The notes under the pieces are model-generated. The model was not told the origin of the DNA, ran no database searches, and saw nothing but the letters and a program-made list of their open reading frames with translations. From assembly GCA_041690355.1 (NCBI GenBank), contig JAWLHK010000010.1, positions 88,741 through 152,740 on the forward strand: a stretch of DNA of 64,000 nt, written 5' to 3'. The position numbers and the translations under genes are program-made. Below, piece by piece: positions 7,286-14,945 of the stretch (position 1 is its first letter; each line of letters opens with the position of its first letter). This DNA is from JAWLHK01 sp041690355 [NCBI: bacterium]. GTDB lineage: Bacteria; J088; JAWLBW01.

Positions 7286-8089
7286 TCACTCGCCTTCACC
7301 TTCTGCGCCCTCGCCCGCGCCCGCCCCGTGCCGTCCGGCCCCCTTCACGAACCGCCCGACACCGTCCCGGATTTCCGGTGAGGCGAGCGAACGGAGACCG
7401 TGGCGGAACTCGTTCGCCAACGCGTCTTCCAGCGACATGCCGAACTGCTCGTACGCCGACACGCGATCGTTCCGCATGCACTCCTGGGGAAGCGTGGCGA
7501 TCTGACGCGCGAGCAGTTCCGCCTCCTGGCGGGCCGTGCCCGGCGCGACCACGCGGTTCGCGAGGCCGATGGTGAGCGCCTCGTCGGCGTGCACCGCACG
7601 GCCCGTGAGGATCAGATCGAGCGCGCGCGACAGGCCGATCAGGCGCGGCAGGCGCACCGTGCCGCCATCGATGAGCGGAACCCCCCAGCGCCGGCAGAAG
7701 ACGCCGAAGACCGCGTCCTCCTCCACCACACGAAGATCGCACCAGACGGCCAGCTCGAGTCCGCCGGCGACCGCGTGGCCGGCCACGGCGGCGATAACCG
7801 GCTTCGAGAGCAGCATGCGGCTCGGGCCCATCGGACCGTCCCCTTCGGGATCGATCCGGTTGGACCTCTCGGAACCGAACGCCTTCAGGTCCGCGCCGGC
7901 GCAGAAAACGCCGCCGGCCCCCCACAACACGGCCACGCGGGCTTCGGCATCCGCCTCGAAGGCGCGGAAGGCGTCGGCCAGCGCGTGCGCCGTGGGGCCG
8001 TCGACGGCATTGCGAACGTCGGGCCGGTCGAGGATCACCGTCGTGACCGGCCCGTTCTTCTCCACGCGAACCATGGCGGCAGCGCTCAC
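7286..8089 (-). CDS. Enoyl-CoA hydratase/isomerase family protein
   Basis: Crotonase-fold protein of 267 residues, probably acting on an acyl-CoA in the cytoplasm. Visible family features are the oxyanion-hole stretches FCAGADLKAFG and AVAGHAVAGGLELAVWCDLRV, followed by PLIDGGTVRLPRLIGLSRALDLILTG. The usual hydratase glutamates are not obvious: one is replaced by Gly/Ala context and the second by the DGG segment, so hydratase, isomerase or another crotonase activity remain possible. The start overlaps the stop of the upstream dehydrogenase gene (ATGA); ATG 8074 is an alternative. The last 20 residues are G/A/E-rich. Confidence 0.85.
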   Translation of the reverse strand: MSAAAMVRVEKNGPVTTVILDRPDVRNAVDGPTAHALADAFRAFEADAEARVAVLWGAGGVFCAGADLKAFGSERSNRIDPEGDGPMGPSRMLLSKPVIAAVAGHAVAGGLELAVWCDLRVVEEDAVFGVFCRRWGVPLIDGGTVRLPRLIGLSRALDLILTGRAVHADEALTIGLANRVVAPGTARQEAELLARQIATLPQECMRNDRVSAYEQFGMSLEDALANEFRHGLRSLASPEIRDGVGRFVKGAGRHGAGAGEGAEGEGE

Positions 8090-8856
8090 TTCGGCGGCAT
8101 GCGCAGGGCGCCGTCGATACGGATGGTTTCGCCGTTGACGTACTTGTTGCTGATGATGAAGGCGACCAGGTCCGCATAGTCCTTCGGGTCCCCGAGCTTG
8201 CTGGGGAACGGGATCTGCGCTTCGAGCTGCTTCTTGTAGTCGTCGCTCACCATCTGCATCATCGGCGTGTTGAAGGTGCCGGGCGCGACGGTGTTGCAGC
8301 GGATGCCGACGCGGGCCAGATCGCGCGCCACGGGGAGCGTCATGCCGACGATGCCGCCCTTGGAAGCGGAGTAGGCGACCTGCCCGATCTGCCCGTCGAA
8401 GGCCGCAATGGAGGCGGTGTTGACGATCACGCCGCGCTCGCCGTTGGCGTCGGGCTCGTTGCGGGCCATGCGCGAGGCGGCCAGGCGCATGACGTTGAAG
8501 GTGCCGATCAGGTTGACCTGGATCGTCATGGCGAACAGGTCGAGATCGTGCGGCGAGCCGTCCTTGTTCAGCACCCGGCCGGCGGTGCCGACCCCCGCGC
8601 AGTTGACGGCAGCGGTCAGGCGGCCGAACTTCGCGACGGCGTCATCGCAGGCCTTTTCGACCGCCGCGCCATCGGTGACGTCGGCGGGGGTGAAGAGCGC
8701 CGCGGCGCCCAGTTCGGCGGCCAGGTCGGCTCCCTTGGAGTTCGGGCGGTCAAGGATGGCCGCCTTGCCCCCTTCGGCAATGATGCGGCGCACGGTGGCT
8801 TCGCCGAGCCCCGAGGCTCCGCCGGTCACAATCGCTACGGTTTCGTTCAGCTGCAT
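8086..8856 (-). CDS. SDR dehydrogenase, 3-hydroxyacyl-CoA dehydrogenase type-2-like
   Basis: 256-residue short-chain dehydrogenase. It has the NAD-binding TGGASGLG loop at residues 11-18, NCAGVG, and YSASK catalytic Tyr/Lys. The insert NKDGSPHDLDLF and the pattern IVNTASIAAFDGQIGQVAYSASKGG match the HSD17B10-like group, which oxidises 3-hydroxyacyl-CoA. With the downstream crotonase gene it suggests a fatty-acid or branched-chain acyl-CoA degradation pair. The frame continues far upstream, but family homology begins at MQLNETVAIVTGG, so the ATG at 8854-8856 is chosen. Confidence 0.9.
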   Translation of the reverse strand: MQLNETVAIVTGGASGLGEATVRRIIAEGGKAAILDRPNSKGADLAAELGAAALFTPADVTDGAAVEKACDDAVAKFGRLTAAVNCAGVGTAGRVLNKDGSPHDLDLFAMTIQVNLIGTFNVMRLAASRMARNEPDANGERGVIVNTASIAAFDGQIGQVAYSASKGGIVGMTLPVARDLARVGIRCNTVAPGTFNTPMMQMVSDDYKKQLEAQIPFPSKLGDPKDYADLVAFIISNKYVNGETIRIDGALRMPPK

Positions 8857-8867
8857 GGTCGTCCTCG

Positions 8868-9746
8868 TTACGGAAGAGTGAATGGAAGGTCGAGTGCGCA
8901 GTCGCCGTCGAGCCACTGGCGCAGGATGGAGGCCACCGCTTCGGGCTGCTCCATCGGAAGAAAGTGTCCGGCCCCCTGCATTTCGATCAGGCGCGCCTTC
9001 GGCAGCCGCTTTTCGAGCGCGGCGGCCGCATTCCGCAGAAAGGTGTCGCTGCGGGCGCCGCGCAGGATCAGCACCGGACAGCGCACGCGGCGCACGCGCG
9101 TCCAGAAGCTGACGGGCCAGGTCGTGAAGATGCGGGCTTCGATGTGCCGGTCGCAGGCGAGCCGCACGCCGTTGTCGGTCGGCACCGTTCCCCAGTGCAC
9201 GTAGGCTTCGAGAAATTCGCGCTTCCACGTGCGGAAGGCCGGCTTGCTCTCATAGGACGCGAGGATGCTCTCGCGGTCGGGGAACTCCATGCGCCGCCCC
9301 ATGGTCGCGCGCACGAGCGGGTGGCCGTTGCGGATACCGGGGAGCTGGGCGAAGGCGAGCGGGGCCATGTAGTGCGGCGCGAAGATGACCGGATCGAGCA
9401 GCGCGATGGCCCGAAAGGTGCCCGGCCGCGCCGCCTCGGTCAGCAGCGCGAGCACGCCGCCGAGGGAGTGGCCGATGGCGACGGGGTTCGCGAAGAGCCC
9501 GGTGGCTTCCCATCCGCGGATATCGTCGAGAAAGTCGTTCCAGTTACGGATGGTCTCGGGCTGGAACGAGCCGCCGTGCCCGCGGAAGTCGGGGGCCACC
9601 CAGCGGCGCGAAAGCTGCTTCAGCAGCGGTCCGTAGGTACCGCCGTTGAACCCGTTGGCGTGCAGCATGACGAGTTCCGCCGGCGGTTCGCCTTCGCGCA
9701 CGGCGTGGTAAAGCCTGCCGTCGATGTCCCAGGTGAACGACTCCAT
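8868..9746 (-). CDS. Alpha/beta hydrolase
   Basis: 292 residues. The fold is clear: HANGFNGGTYGPLL oxyanion region, DFRGHGGS, nucleophile S94 in IGHSLGG, an Asp candidate in GARSDTF and the His in GAGHFLP. Substrate unknown. The open frame runs upstream through a family A repeat (peptide YSESGIRNAIP), which is not part of the family, so the start is placed at MESFTWD (CAT 9744-9746). A TACCCT ends 9 bases before it. It lies 11 bases upstream of the dehydrogenase gene, so the three genes form one minus-strand unit. Confidence 0.85.
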   Translation of the reverse strand: MESFTWDIDGRLYHAVREGEPPAELVMLHANGFNGGTYGPLLKQLSRRWVAPDFRGHGGSFQPETIRNWNDFLDDIRGWEATGLFANPVAIGHSLGGVLALLTEAARPGTFRAIALLDPVIFAPHYMAPLAFAQLPGIRNGHPLVRATMGRRMEFPDRESILASYESKPAFRTWKREFLEAYVHWGTVPTDNGVRLACDRHIEARIFTTWPVSFWTRVRRVRCPVLILRGARSDTFLRNAAAALEKRLPKARLIEMQGAGHFLPMEQPEAVASILRQWLDGDCALDLPFTLP

Positions 9747-9769
9747 CAACCGGTCAGGGTAGCACTTGC

Positions 9770-10033
9770 CATCCCGGCAGTCACCTGCCGGGATGGCATT
9801 CCTGATGCCTGATTCCGAATACCTGAGAAGCAAGAACCTTCAGACAAAGCGCCAAGCGCCGAGCACCGAGCGCCAACCAGCAAGTACCAGCCGCCGGTCA
9901 TCCCGGCAGCCACCGCAGGGATGGCATTCCTGATTCCTGATTCCGAATTCCTGAGAAGCAAGAACCTGCAGACCAAGCGCCAAGCGCCGAGCGCTGAGCG
10001 CCAACCAGCAAGCACCAGACTCCGGCCGCCGGT
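9770..10033. repeat. Two tandem ~130-bp composite repeats
   Basis: Unit 1 spans 9770-9898 and unit 2 spans 9899-10033. Each starts CATCCCGGCAG, continues GGATGGCATTCCTGAT..., a family A run, CTGAGAAGCAAGAACCT, an iterated AAGCGCCAAGCGCCGAGC block, GCCAACCAGCAAG and ends GCCGCCGGT. Unit 1 opens with a 10-base hairpin (ATCCCGGCAG/CTGCCGGGAT); the hairpin is degraded in unit 2. No gene lies in 9747-10083. Confidence 0.85.
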
Positions 10034-10050
10034 CTCTGCCCGTTCCGCTC

Positions 10051-10079
10051 AAGAATTAAGAATCAGGAATCAGGAATGG
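10051..10079. repeat. Family A repeat
   Basis: AAGAATTAAGAATCAGG followed by further AATCAGG units ending GGAATGGC. It sits 4 bases from the end of the phosphatase gene. Confidence 0.8.
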
Positions 10080-10083
10080 CCGC

Positions 10084-10722
10084 TCACGCACCCAGGTGCG
10101 CGAGGATGTCCTGCGGTTCCTGCAGCCACAGGGTGGCGAACGGGTCGAGTTCGGCGCGGCTGCCGTAGCCCCAGGCCGCCGCCCAGAAGGGGAACCCGCA
10201 GGCCCGGCCGAGGCGGCCGTCGGGTTCGCCGTCGCCGACGATGACAAGGTCCGAGACCTGCACGCCGACGGCTTCGGCGATGTGCACGGCCACGCCGGGA
10301 TCGGGCTTGCGCACCGGAAGCGTGTCGCCGCCGATGAGCACCTCGAAGCGGCTGCGGATCCCGAGGCCCTCCAGAATCTTGGCGGCGAACCGCTCGGGCT
10401 TGTTCGTCGCGCAGACCAGACGGACGTCGGCGCGCAGCACGGCATCCCAGCCGGCGAAGAGGCGGCTGTGGTCGAGCAGGTGCTCGTCGTAATGCGCGAA
10501 GAACCAGTTGCGCGCCGCATCGATCCTGGCCGGATCGTCGGTTCCCAGGGCCTTGAGCAGGAGCACCGTGGCCCCCTGACCGACGAAGGAGCGGATCTCC
10601 TCTTCGGGGCGTGTCGGGCAATCCATCGCGGCCAGGGTGGCGTTGACCGAGAGGGCGAGATCCTTCGTCGTGTCGACGAGGGTCCCGTCCATGTCGACGA
10701 GCAGAACGGGCGTGCGCTTCAT
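10084..10722 (-). CDS. gph: HAD-superfamily phosphatase, phosphoglycolate phosphatase-like
   Basis: 212 residues. Motif I is DMDGTLVDT (D10 nucleophile, D12 acid), motif II is in VRLVCATNKP, motif III Lys in VRKPDPGV and motif IV is VGDGEPDG. The small helical cap between motifs I and II and the KPDP pattern fit phosphoglycolate phosphatase (Gph/PGP) relatives, but substrate cannot be read from sequence. It begins 16 bases after RNase G stops and is probably cotranscribed. The VGDG motif has E where most Gph proteins have S or T. Confidence 0.8.
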   Translation of the reverse strand: MKRTPVLLVDMDGTLVDTTKDLALSVNATLAAMDCPTRPEEEIRSFVGQGATVLLLKALGTDDPARIDAARNWFFAHYDEHLLDHSRLFAGWDAVLRADVRLVCATNKPERFAAKILEGLGIRSRFEVLIGGDTLPVRKPDPGVAVHIAEAVGVQVSDLVIVGDGEPDGRLGRACGFPFWAAAWGYGSRAELDPFATLWLQEPQDILAHLGA

Positions 10723-10738
10723 GCTACCGGAGTTCCGC

Positions 10739-12235
10739 TCAGAGCAGGTTTTCGATCTCGAACTTCTCGCGGTGCAGATCCTTCTTGCGCACGACGATCC
10801 GCTTCTTGAAGCGCTTCTCGAGTGCCTCGATGGCCGGGCGCTCCTCATCGTAGAGGCGCTCGGCGATGGCCGGGTGCACGTTGAGGTGGATCTTGCGGTC
10901 ACGCAGGTTCGGAAGCTCCTTCTGCAGCGTGCGGTAGATCTCGGCGCAGACCGTCTTCTCGCTGCGGATGTACCCCTTGCCGTCGCAGTAGGGGCAGCTT
11001 TCGGCGAGGATGCGCATCAGGCTTTCGCGCGTGCGCTTGCGGGTCATTTCGACCAGCCCGAGCTCGCTGATCTTGAGGATGTTGCTCTTGGCCTTGTCGC
11101 GCCGCAGGGCGTCGCGCAGCGCCCCGTAGACCTTGTCGCGGTTCGCGGCCTTGTTCATGTCGATGAAATCGAGAATGATCAGGCCGCCGATGTTGCGCAG
11201 GCGCAGCTGGTAAACGATCTCCTTGGCCGCCTCGAGATTCGTCTTGAGGATCGTCTCTTCGAGGTCGCGCTTGCCGACGAACTTGCCGGTGTTCACGTCG
11301 ACCGCCACGAGCGCCTCGGCCTGCTCGATGACCAGATATCCGCCGCTCTTGAGCCAGACCTTGGTGCCGAGCGCTTCGTCGAGGGCCGGTTCGATCTGGA
11401 AGTGGTCGAAGATCGGCTCCTTCCCCTCATACAGGATGATGTCGTCACGCCGGTGGGGGAGGAGGTTGTCGACGAAATTCTTCACCTTCTCGTATTCCGC
11501 CGGGTCATCGATGACGACGCGCGCGACATCGGGGCCGAAGAAGTCGCGCACCGACCGCAGCGAGAGATCCATTTCGCTGTAGGCGGCGCAGGGGGCCTTC
11601 ATGCGGCTGAAGCGCTGCTGAATCGAGTTCCACGTCTTGGCGAGGTAGTCAATGTCGCTCTTCAAATCCTCTTCGCTGCGCCCTTCGGCGGCCGTGCGTA
11701 CGATGAAGCCGATCCCCTCGGGGCGCAGGCGGTTCACGATGCTCTTCAGGCGTCCCCGTTCGGCAGACTCCTCGATGCGGCGGCTGACGCCGACATGGTT
11801 CACCGTGGGCATGAGCACGACATAGCGGCCGGGTATCGACACGTAACTCGTGATGCGCGCGCCCTTCGTGCTGATCGGATCCTTGGCGACCTGGACGAGA
11901 ATCTCCTGCCCCTCTTTGAGCAGATCCTGAATGCGCTCCTTCTCGCGATCGCGCTCGCGCTTGACCGCTTCGGCGTCCTCGTCGTCGCCGTAGTGTTCGA
12001 TCTCTTCGAGGATGTCGCTGACATAGAGAAAGGCGGCGCGCTCGAGGCCGATGTCGACGAAGGCGGCCTGCATGCCGGGGAGCACGCGGGAGACGCGCCC
12101 CTTGTAGATGTTGCCGATGACCGAACCGCCCGCTTCGCCGGGCCGTTCCACATAGAGTTCGACGACGGCGCCCCCTTCCATGAGGGCGACCCGCGTTTCG
12201 ATCGGGGTGGCGTTGATGATGAGTTCGCTGCGCAT
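10739..12235 (-). CDS. rng: Ribonuclease G/E family endoribonuclease
   Basis: Single-strand endoribonuclease for 5S/16S rRNA maturation and mRNA decay in the cytoplasm. 498 residues, the size of RNase G without the long C-terminal scaffold of RNase E. It has the S1 domain (GNIYKGRVSRVLPGMQAAFVDIG), with an acidic insert EHYGDDEDAEAVKRERD; the DNase I-like domain with catalytic Asp in VDVNTGKFVG and LDFIDM; and the zinc-link CPYC at residues 414-417. Start chosen at MRSELIINATP; upstream frame lacks homology. The promoter found at 12421-12448 implies a leader of roughly 180 bases, reminiscent of RNase E autoregulation. Confidence 0.93.
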   Translation of the reverse strand: MRSELIINATPIETRVALMEGGAVVELYVERPGEAGGSVIGNIYKGRVSRVLPGMQAAFVDIGLERAAFLYVSDILEEIEHYGDDEDAEAVKRERDREKERIQDLLKEGQEILVQVAKDPISTKGARITSYVSIPGRYVVLMPTVNHVGVSRRIEESAERGRLKSIVNRLRPEGIGFIVRTAAEGRSEEDLKSDIDYLAKTWNSIQQRFSRMKAPCAAYSEMDLSLRSVRDFFGPDVARVVIDDPAEYEKVKNFVDNLLPHRRDDIILYEGKEPIFDHFQIEPALDEALGTKVWLKSGGYLVIEQAEALVAVDVNTGKFVGKRDLEETILKTNLEAAKEIVYQLRLRNIGGLIILDFIDMNKAANRDKVYGALRDALRRDKAKSNILKISELGLVEMTRKRTRESLMRILAESCPYCDGKGYIRSEKTVCAEIYRTLQKELPNLRDRKIHLNVHPAIAERLYDEERPAIEALEKRFKKRIVVRKKDLHREKFEIENLL

Positions 12236-12420
12236 GAAACCTCGCGGGCGGCCGGCCTGAGCCGCAACAGGCAGGAGGACGCGAGGCGCCTCTCCCCGGG
12301 AAAAAGGGGGGGGAAAGGTCCCGCTTCGACGTGGCCTGCCTGGATGGGAACGCGCTCGGCAGGCCATATACCGAAGCGGCGGAAAAATCGTGGGGGCCCC
12401 CGAAGGAACCCGAAAGAGGG

Positions 12421-12457
12421 ATTATACCATCCCCGGAGGCTGCTACAATAACCGCGC
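12421..12457. promoter_or_regulatory. Overlapping divergent promoters of rng and the CinA-like gene
   Basis: Minus strand: TTGTAG (12448-12443), 16-base spacer, TATAAT (12426-12421), for rng. Plus strand: TACAAT at 12444-12449 ending 8 bases before the ATG at 12458, for the CinA-like gene. The plus -10 coincides with the minus -35, so polymerase could not occupy both at once. No good plus -35 is visible. The interval 12236-12420 would be the rng leader. Confidence 0.55.
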
Positions 12458-13165
12458 ATGGCCCGAGTCGCCGTCATACTGATCGGAAACGAACTGCTGA
12501 GCGGAAAGATCGAGGATCAGAACGCCCGCTATGCCGTGCGGCTGCTGCGCGAGCGGGGGGCCGATCTTGAGCGCATCGCCGTCATTCCCGACGCCATCGG
12601 CGAGATCGCGGCCGAGGTGCGCCGGTGCGTCGCCGACTACGACTGGGTCATCACCTCGGGCGGGGTGGGCCCCACGCACGACGACATGACCTACGAGGGG
12701 GTGGCCGCCGGCCTTGAGGTGCCGCTCGTCGAGCACGCCGAGGTCGCCGCCATGCTGCGCACCTATTTCGGCACGCGTCTGACCGACGACCACCTGCGCA
12801 TGGCCCGCTTTCCCGAGGGGGCCCTCGTGCACACGGGGTTGAACCTGCCGATCCCCGTCGTGACCGTGGGCAGGGTCGCCGTGCTCCCCGGCATCCCTTC
12901 CCTTTTCCGCATGGCGCTCGATTTTCTGGCGCCGATGTTCCAGGGGCTCCCGTTCTTTCTCGAAGAGGTTGTCTGCCATCACGACGAAGGCGAAATCGCG
13001 GCGTTTCTGCGTGACGTCCAGCAGCGCTTCGCCGACGTCAGCATCGGGTCCTACCCGGGGCGCACGGCCGACGGCGTCGAGATGGTGCGCATTACCGTCG
13101 AGGGGCGCAGCGAGCGATCGGTGGCCGCGGCGGCAGCGGAAATCCGCGGGCGGCTGCTCGCCTGA
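12458..13165 (+). CDS. CinA-type molybdopterin-binding domain protein
   Basis: 235 residues matching the N-terminal MoCF/COG1058 domain of CinA (competence/damage-inducible protein). Signatures are ILIGNELLSGKIEDQNARY, ITSGGVGPTHDDMTYEGVA and a conserved LPGIPSLF segment. The C-terminal nicotinamide-nucleotide amidase domain of full CinA is absent, so this is the short stand-alone form, sometimes described as an ADP-ribose pyrophosphatase-like relative. The start has no Shine-Dalgarno but a TACAAT box 8 bases upstream, so the transcript may be leaderless. Divergent from rng. Confidence 0.85.
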   Translation: MARVAVILIGNELLSGKIEDQNARYAVRLLRERGADLERIAVIPDAIGEIAAEVRRCVADYDWVITSGGVGPTHDDMTYEGVAAGLEVPLVEHAEVAAMLRTYFGTRLTDDHLRMARFPEGALVHTGLNLPIPVVTVGRVAVLPGIPSLFRMALDFLAPMFQGLPFFLEEVVCHHDEGEIAAFLRDVQQRFADVSIGSYPGRTADGVEMVRITVEGRSERSVAAAAAEIRGRLLA

Positions 13166-13177
13166 GCCCTCCGGCGT

Positions 13178-13207
13178 TTGTCCGGCCCCTTGTCGGGATG
13201 GTAAGAT
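13178..13207 (+). promoter_or_regulatory. Promoter of the FHA-PilZ gene
   Basis: TTGTCC (13178-13183), 18-base spacer, TAAGAT (13202-13207). The -10 ends 5 bases before the ATG at 13213, which places the start codon at or next to the expected transcription start. Confidence 0.5.
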
Positions 13208-13212
13208 CCAGC

Positions 13213-14232
13213 ATGGCGGGCGAGTACACCACAGCCTTGAAACCGGCGCGGCCGCAGGCCGACCTGCTCCCGCAGGAGCTCGACGTGCGTGTGCTCTGCA
13301 TGCACGAGGGGCGCCAGGAAGACATTCCGCTGCGCCGCCGCCGCACGACCTTCGGCCGCGGCGATGCCGATGTCGTCATTGACGATCCGACCGTGAGCCG
13401 CAAGCACTTCCAGATCGAGGTCGTGCGCGGCAACGTCGTGCTGCACGATCTCGCCAGCGCCAACGGCACGATTTACCGCGGCCGCTGGATCACCTCGGTG
13501 AACCTGCGCGACGGCGATCACTTTCAGGCCGGCAACTCCCGCTTTCACATCGTCATCCGCACGACGAACCTCATGCCCGCCCGGCTGCTGGCCCTCGTCG
13601 CCCTGGCGGGGGAAGAGGGCTCGGCGCTCGCGGGGCTTCTCGATACCGAGGTCTTCGCCGTGCGCACGGTCGATCCCGATGCGCTGCTCGACACCTGCCG
13701 CTTCGAGCTGCCCGATCTCGTCGTCGTCGATGCGTCGGCGCGCGCGCTCGCGGCCGTCGAGAACCTCAAGCGGCTCCCCCGCCTGCGCAACATCCACATC
13801 GTCACCCTGCTGGGTCCCGAAGAGTCGGGGCAGGAGGCCAAGTGGCGCAGCGCAGGGGCGAATGAAGTGCTCGAACGCCCCGTGCCGGCCGAGCTTCTGC
13901 AGGGGATCGCCGAGCAGGTCGCCCGGCGCCCGGTCTCGCGGGAACTCAACTTTCCGGTGACCGTGCGCACTGAAGAGGGGCGTGACGGCCACGGCCGGCT
14001 GCTCAACCTGCACGTGCGCGGCGCGCGGGTGCGCTTCGATGGCCGTCAACGCCCCAAGCCAGGGAGCACGGTGTCGCTCAAAATCCTGCTCCCCAACGAA
14101 TACGGGGTCGTACAGGTGCGCGGCATCTGGCACGACGACGACGGCAACGAGGCCTCGGTCGCCTTCTCGCATTACGAGGGAAACGGCCAGCTTCAGGTGC
14201 GCCGCATCGTCAACGACGCCCCGATGCGCTGA
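13213..14232 (+). CDS. FHA - receiver-like - PilZ fusion signalling protein
   Basis: About 339 residues with three modules. FHA (about 25-110): FGRGDADVVIDDPTVSRKH and NGTIYRG, keeping the Gly-Arg and Ser-Arg-x-His positions that bind phosphothreonine. Receiver-like (about 115-220): LVVVDAS in the phospho-acceptor position, but the usual Lys is Arg (VLERPVP). PilZ (about 225-335): RPVSR fits the RxxxR part of the c-di-GMP site, whereas the second motif reads NLHVRG, with His in place of the Ser of D/NxSxxG, so c-di-GMP binding is doubtful. The fusion would join Ser/Thr kinase signalling with a PilZ output. ATG 13213 is preferred over 13198 because of the promoter position. Confidence 0.8.
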   Translation: MAGEYTTALKPARPQADLLPQELDVRVLCMHEGRQEDIPLRRRRTTFGRGDADVVIDDPTVSRKHFQIEVVRGNVVLHDLASANGTIYRGRWITSVNLRDGDHFQAGNSRFHIVIRTTNLMPARLLALVALAGEEGSALAGLLDTEVFAVRTVDPDALLDTCRFELPDLVVVDASARALAAVENLKRLPRLRNIHIVTLLGPEESGQEAKWRSAGANEVLERPVPAELLQGIAEQVARRPVSRELNFPVTVRTEEGRDGHGRLLNLHVRGARVRFDGRQRPKPGSTVSLKILLPNEYGVVQVRGIWHDDDGNEASVAFSHYEGNGQLQVRRIVNDAPMR

Positions 14233-14250
14233 GGGCGCCTTTCCCTTTCC

Positions 14251-14910
14251 CTAGAAATAATGGGACAGCCCCTGGCGCAGCTCGAGGCGCGCCCGGTGCA
14301 GCCGGCTTTTCACCGTTCCTTCGGGCAGCCCCGTACGCCCCGCGATTTCGGCGTAGCTGAGCCCCTCGATTTCGCGCAGGATCAGCAGTGCGCGGGTGGC
14401 GGCCGGGAGCCGGGCGATGCGCGCCTGCACGAGGTCGCGCAGCTCACGCTCTTCACACTGGCCATAGGCGTCTTTCGCTTCGTCGGCGATCGCGAGCGGC
14501 TCGCGCCGGTCTCCGGCATTCTGTTCGAGACTCTGGTTCGAGAAGAACCGCCGCCGGCGCAGGTATTTCAGCTTGTTCAGCGACTGGTTACGGGCGATCT
14601 GGAAGAGCCAGGTGCTGAAGAGGGCGTCGCCGCGGAATCGATCGAGATTCCCATGCAGGGTTACGAAGACGTCCTGCGTGAGTTCTTCGGCTTCATGCGC
14701 GTCGCCGAGCAGGCGCAGGCAGAACGAATAAATGCGGCGGTGGTATCTGCGGAGGAGCCGGTTGAACGCGGCATTGTCTCCGTCGGCGGCCAGAAGCAGA
14801 AGCAGACGATCATCGGGATCTTCCGCCTCATTCCGTTCCGCTCGTACGAAGGCCAGCACCAACCCCGACAGCGCAAGCGCCGTCCATGCCCCCAGGAGGC
14901 CTTCCATCAT
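14251..14910 (-). CDS. ECF-type sigma-70 factor
   Basis: 219 residues from ATG 14910. Region 2 is clear: NRLLRRYHRRIYSFCLRLLG, EAEELTQDVFV and FSTWLFQIARN. Region 4 is REIEGLSYAEIAGRTGLPEGTVKSRLHRAR. It should direct RNA polymerase to a specific promoter set; no anti-sigma gene is adjacent. The N-terminus before region 2 is hydrophobic (GAWTALALSGLVLAFV), odd for a cytoplasmic sigma factor. A GTG at 14859 would remove most of it but has only a poorly spaced GGGG upstream. It lies 35 bases after the lemA-like gene and is probably cotranscribed. Confidence 0.88.
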   Translation of the reverse strand: MMEGLLGAWTALALSGLVLAFVRAERNEAEDPDDRLLLLLAADGDNAAFNRLLRRYHRRIYSFCLRLLGDAHEAEELTQDVFVTLHGNLDRFRGDALFSTWLFQIARNQSLNKLKYLRRRRFFSNQSLEQNAGDRREPLAIADEAKDAYGQCEERELRDLVQARIARLPAATRALLILREIEGLSYAEIAGRTGLPEGTVKSRLHRARLELRQGLSHYF

Positions 14911-14945
14911 GTTTCATCTCAGGTGTCAGGTTTGCACTCGGACCT

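Noticed and set aside
9770-10033. Possible CRISPR array
   Set aside because: The iterated 7-base units and two 130-bp tandem copies lack equal-length repeats with unique spacers, and no cas gene is near.
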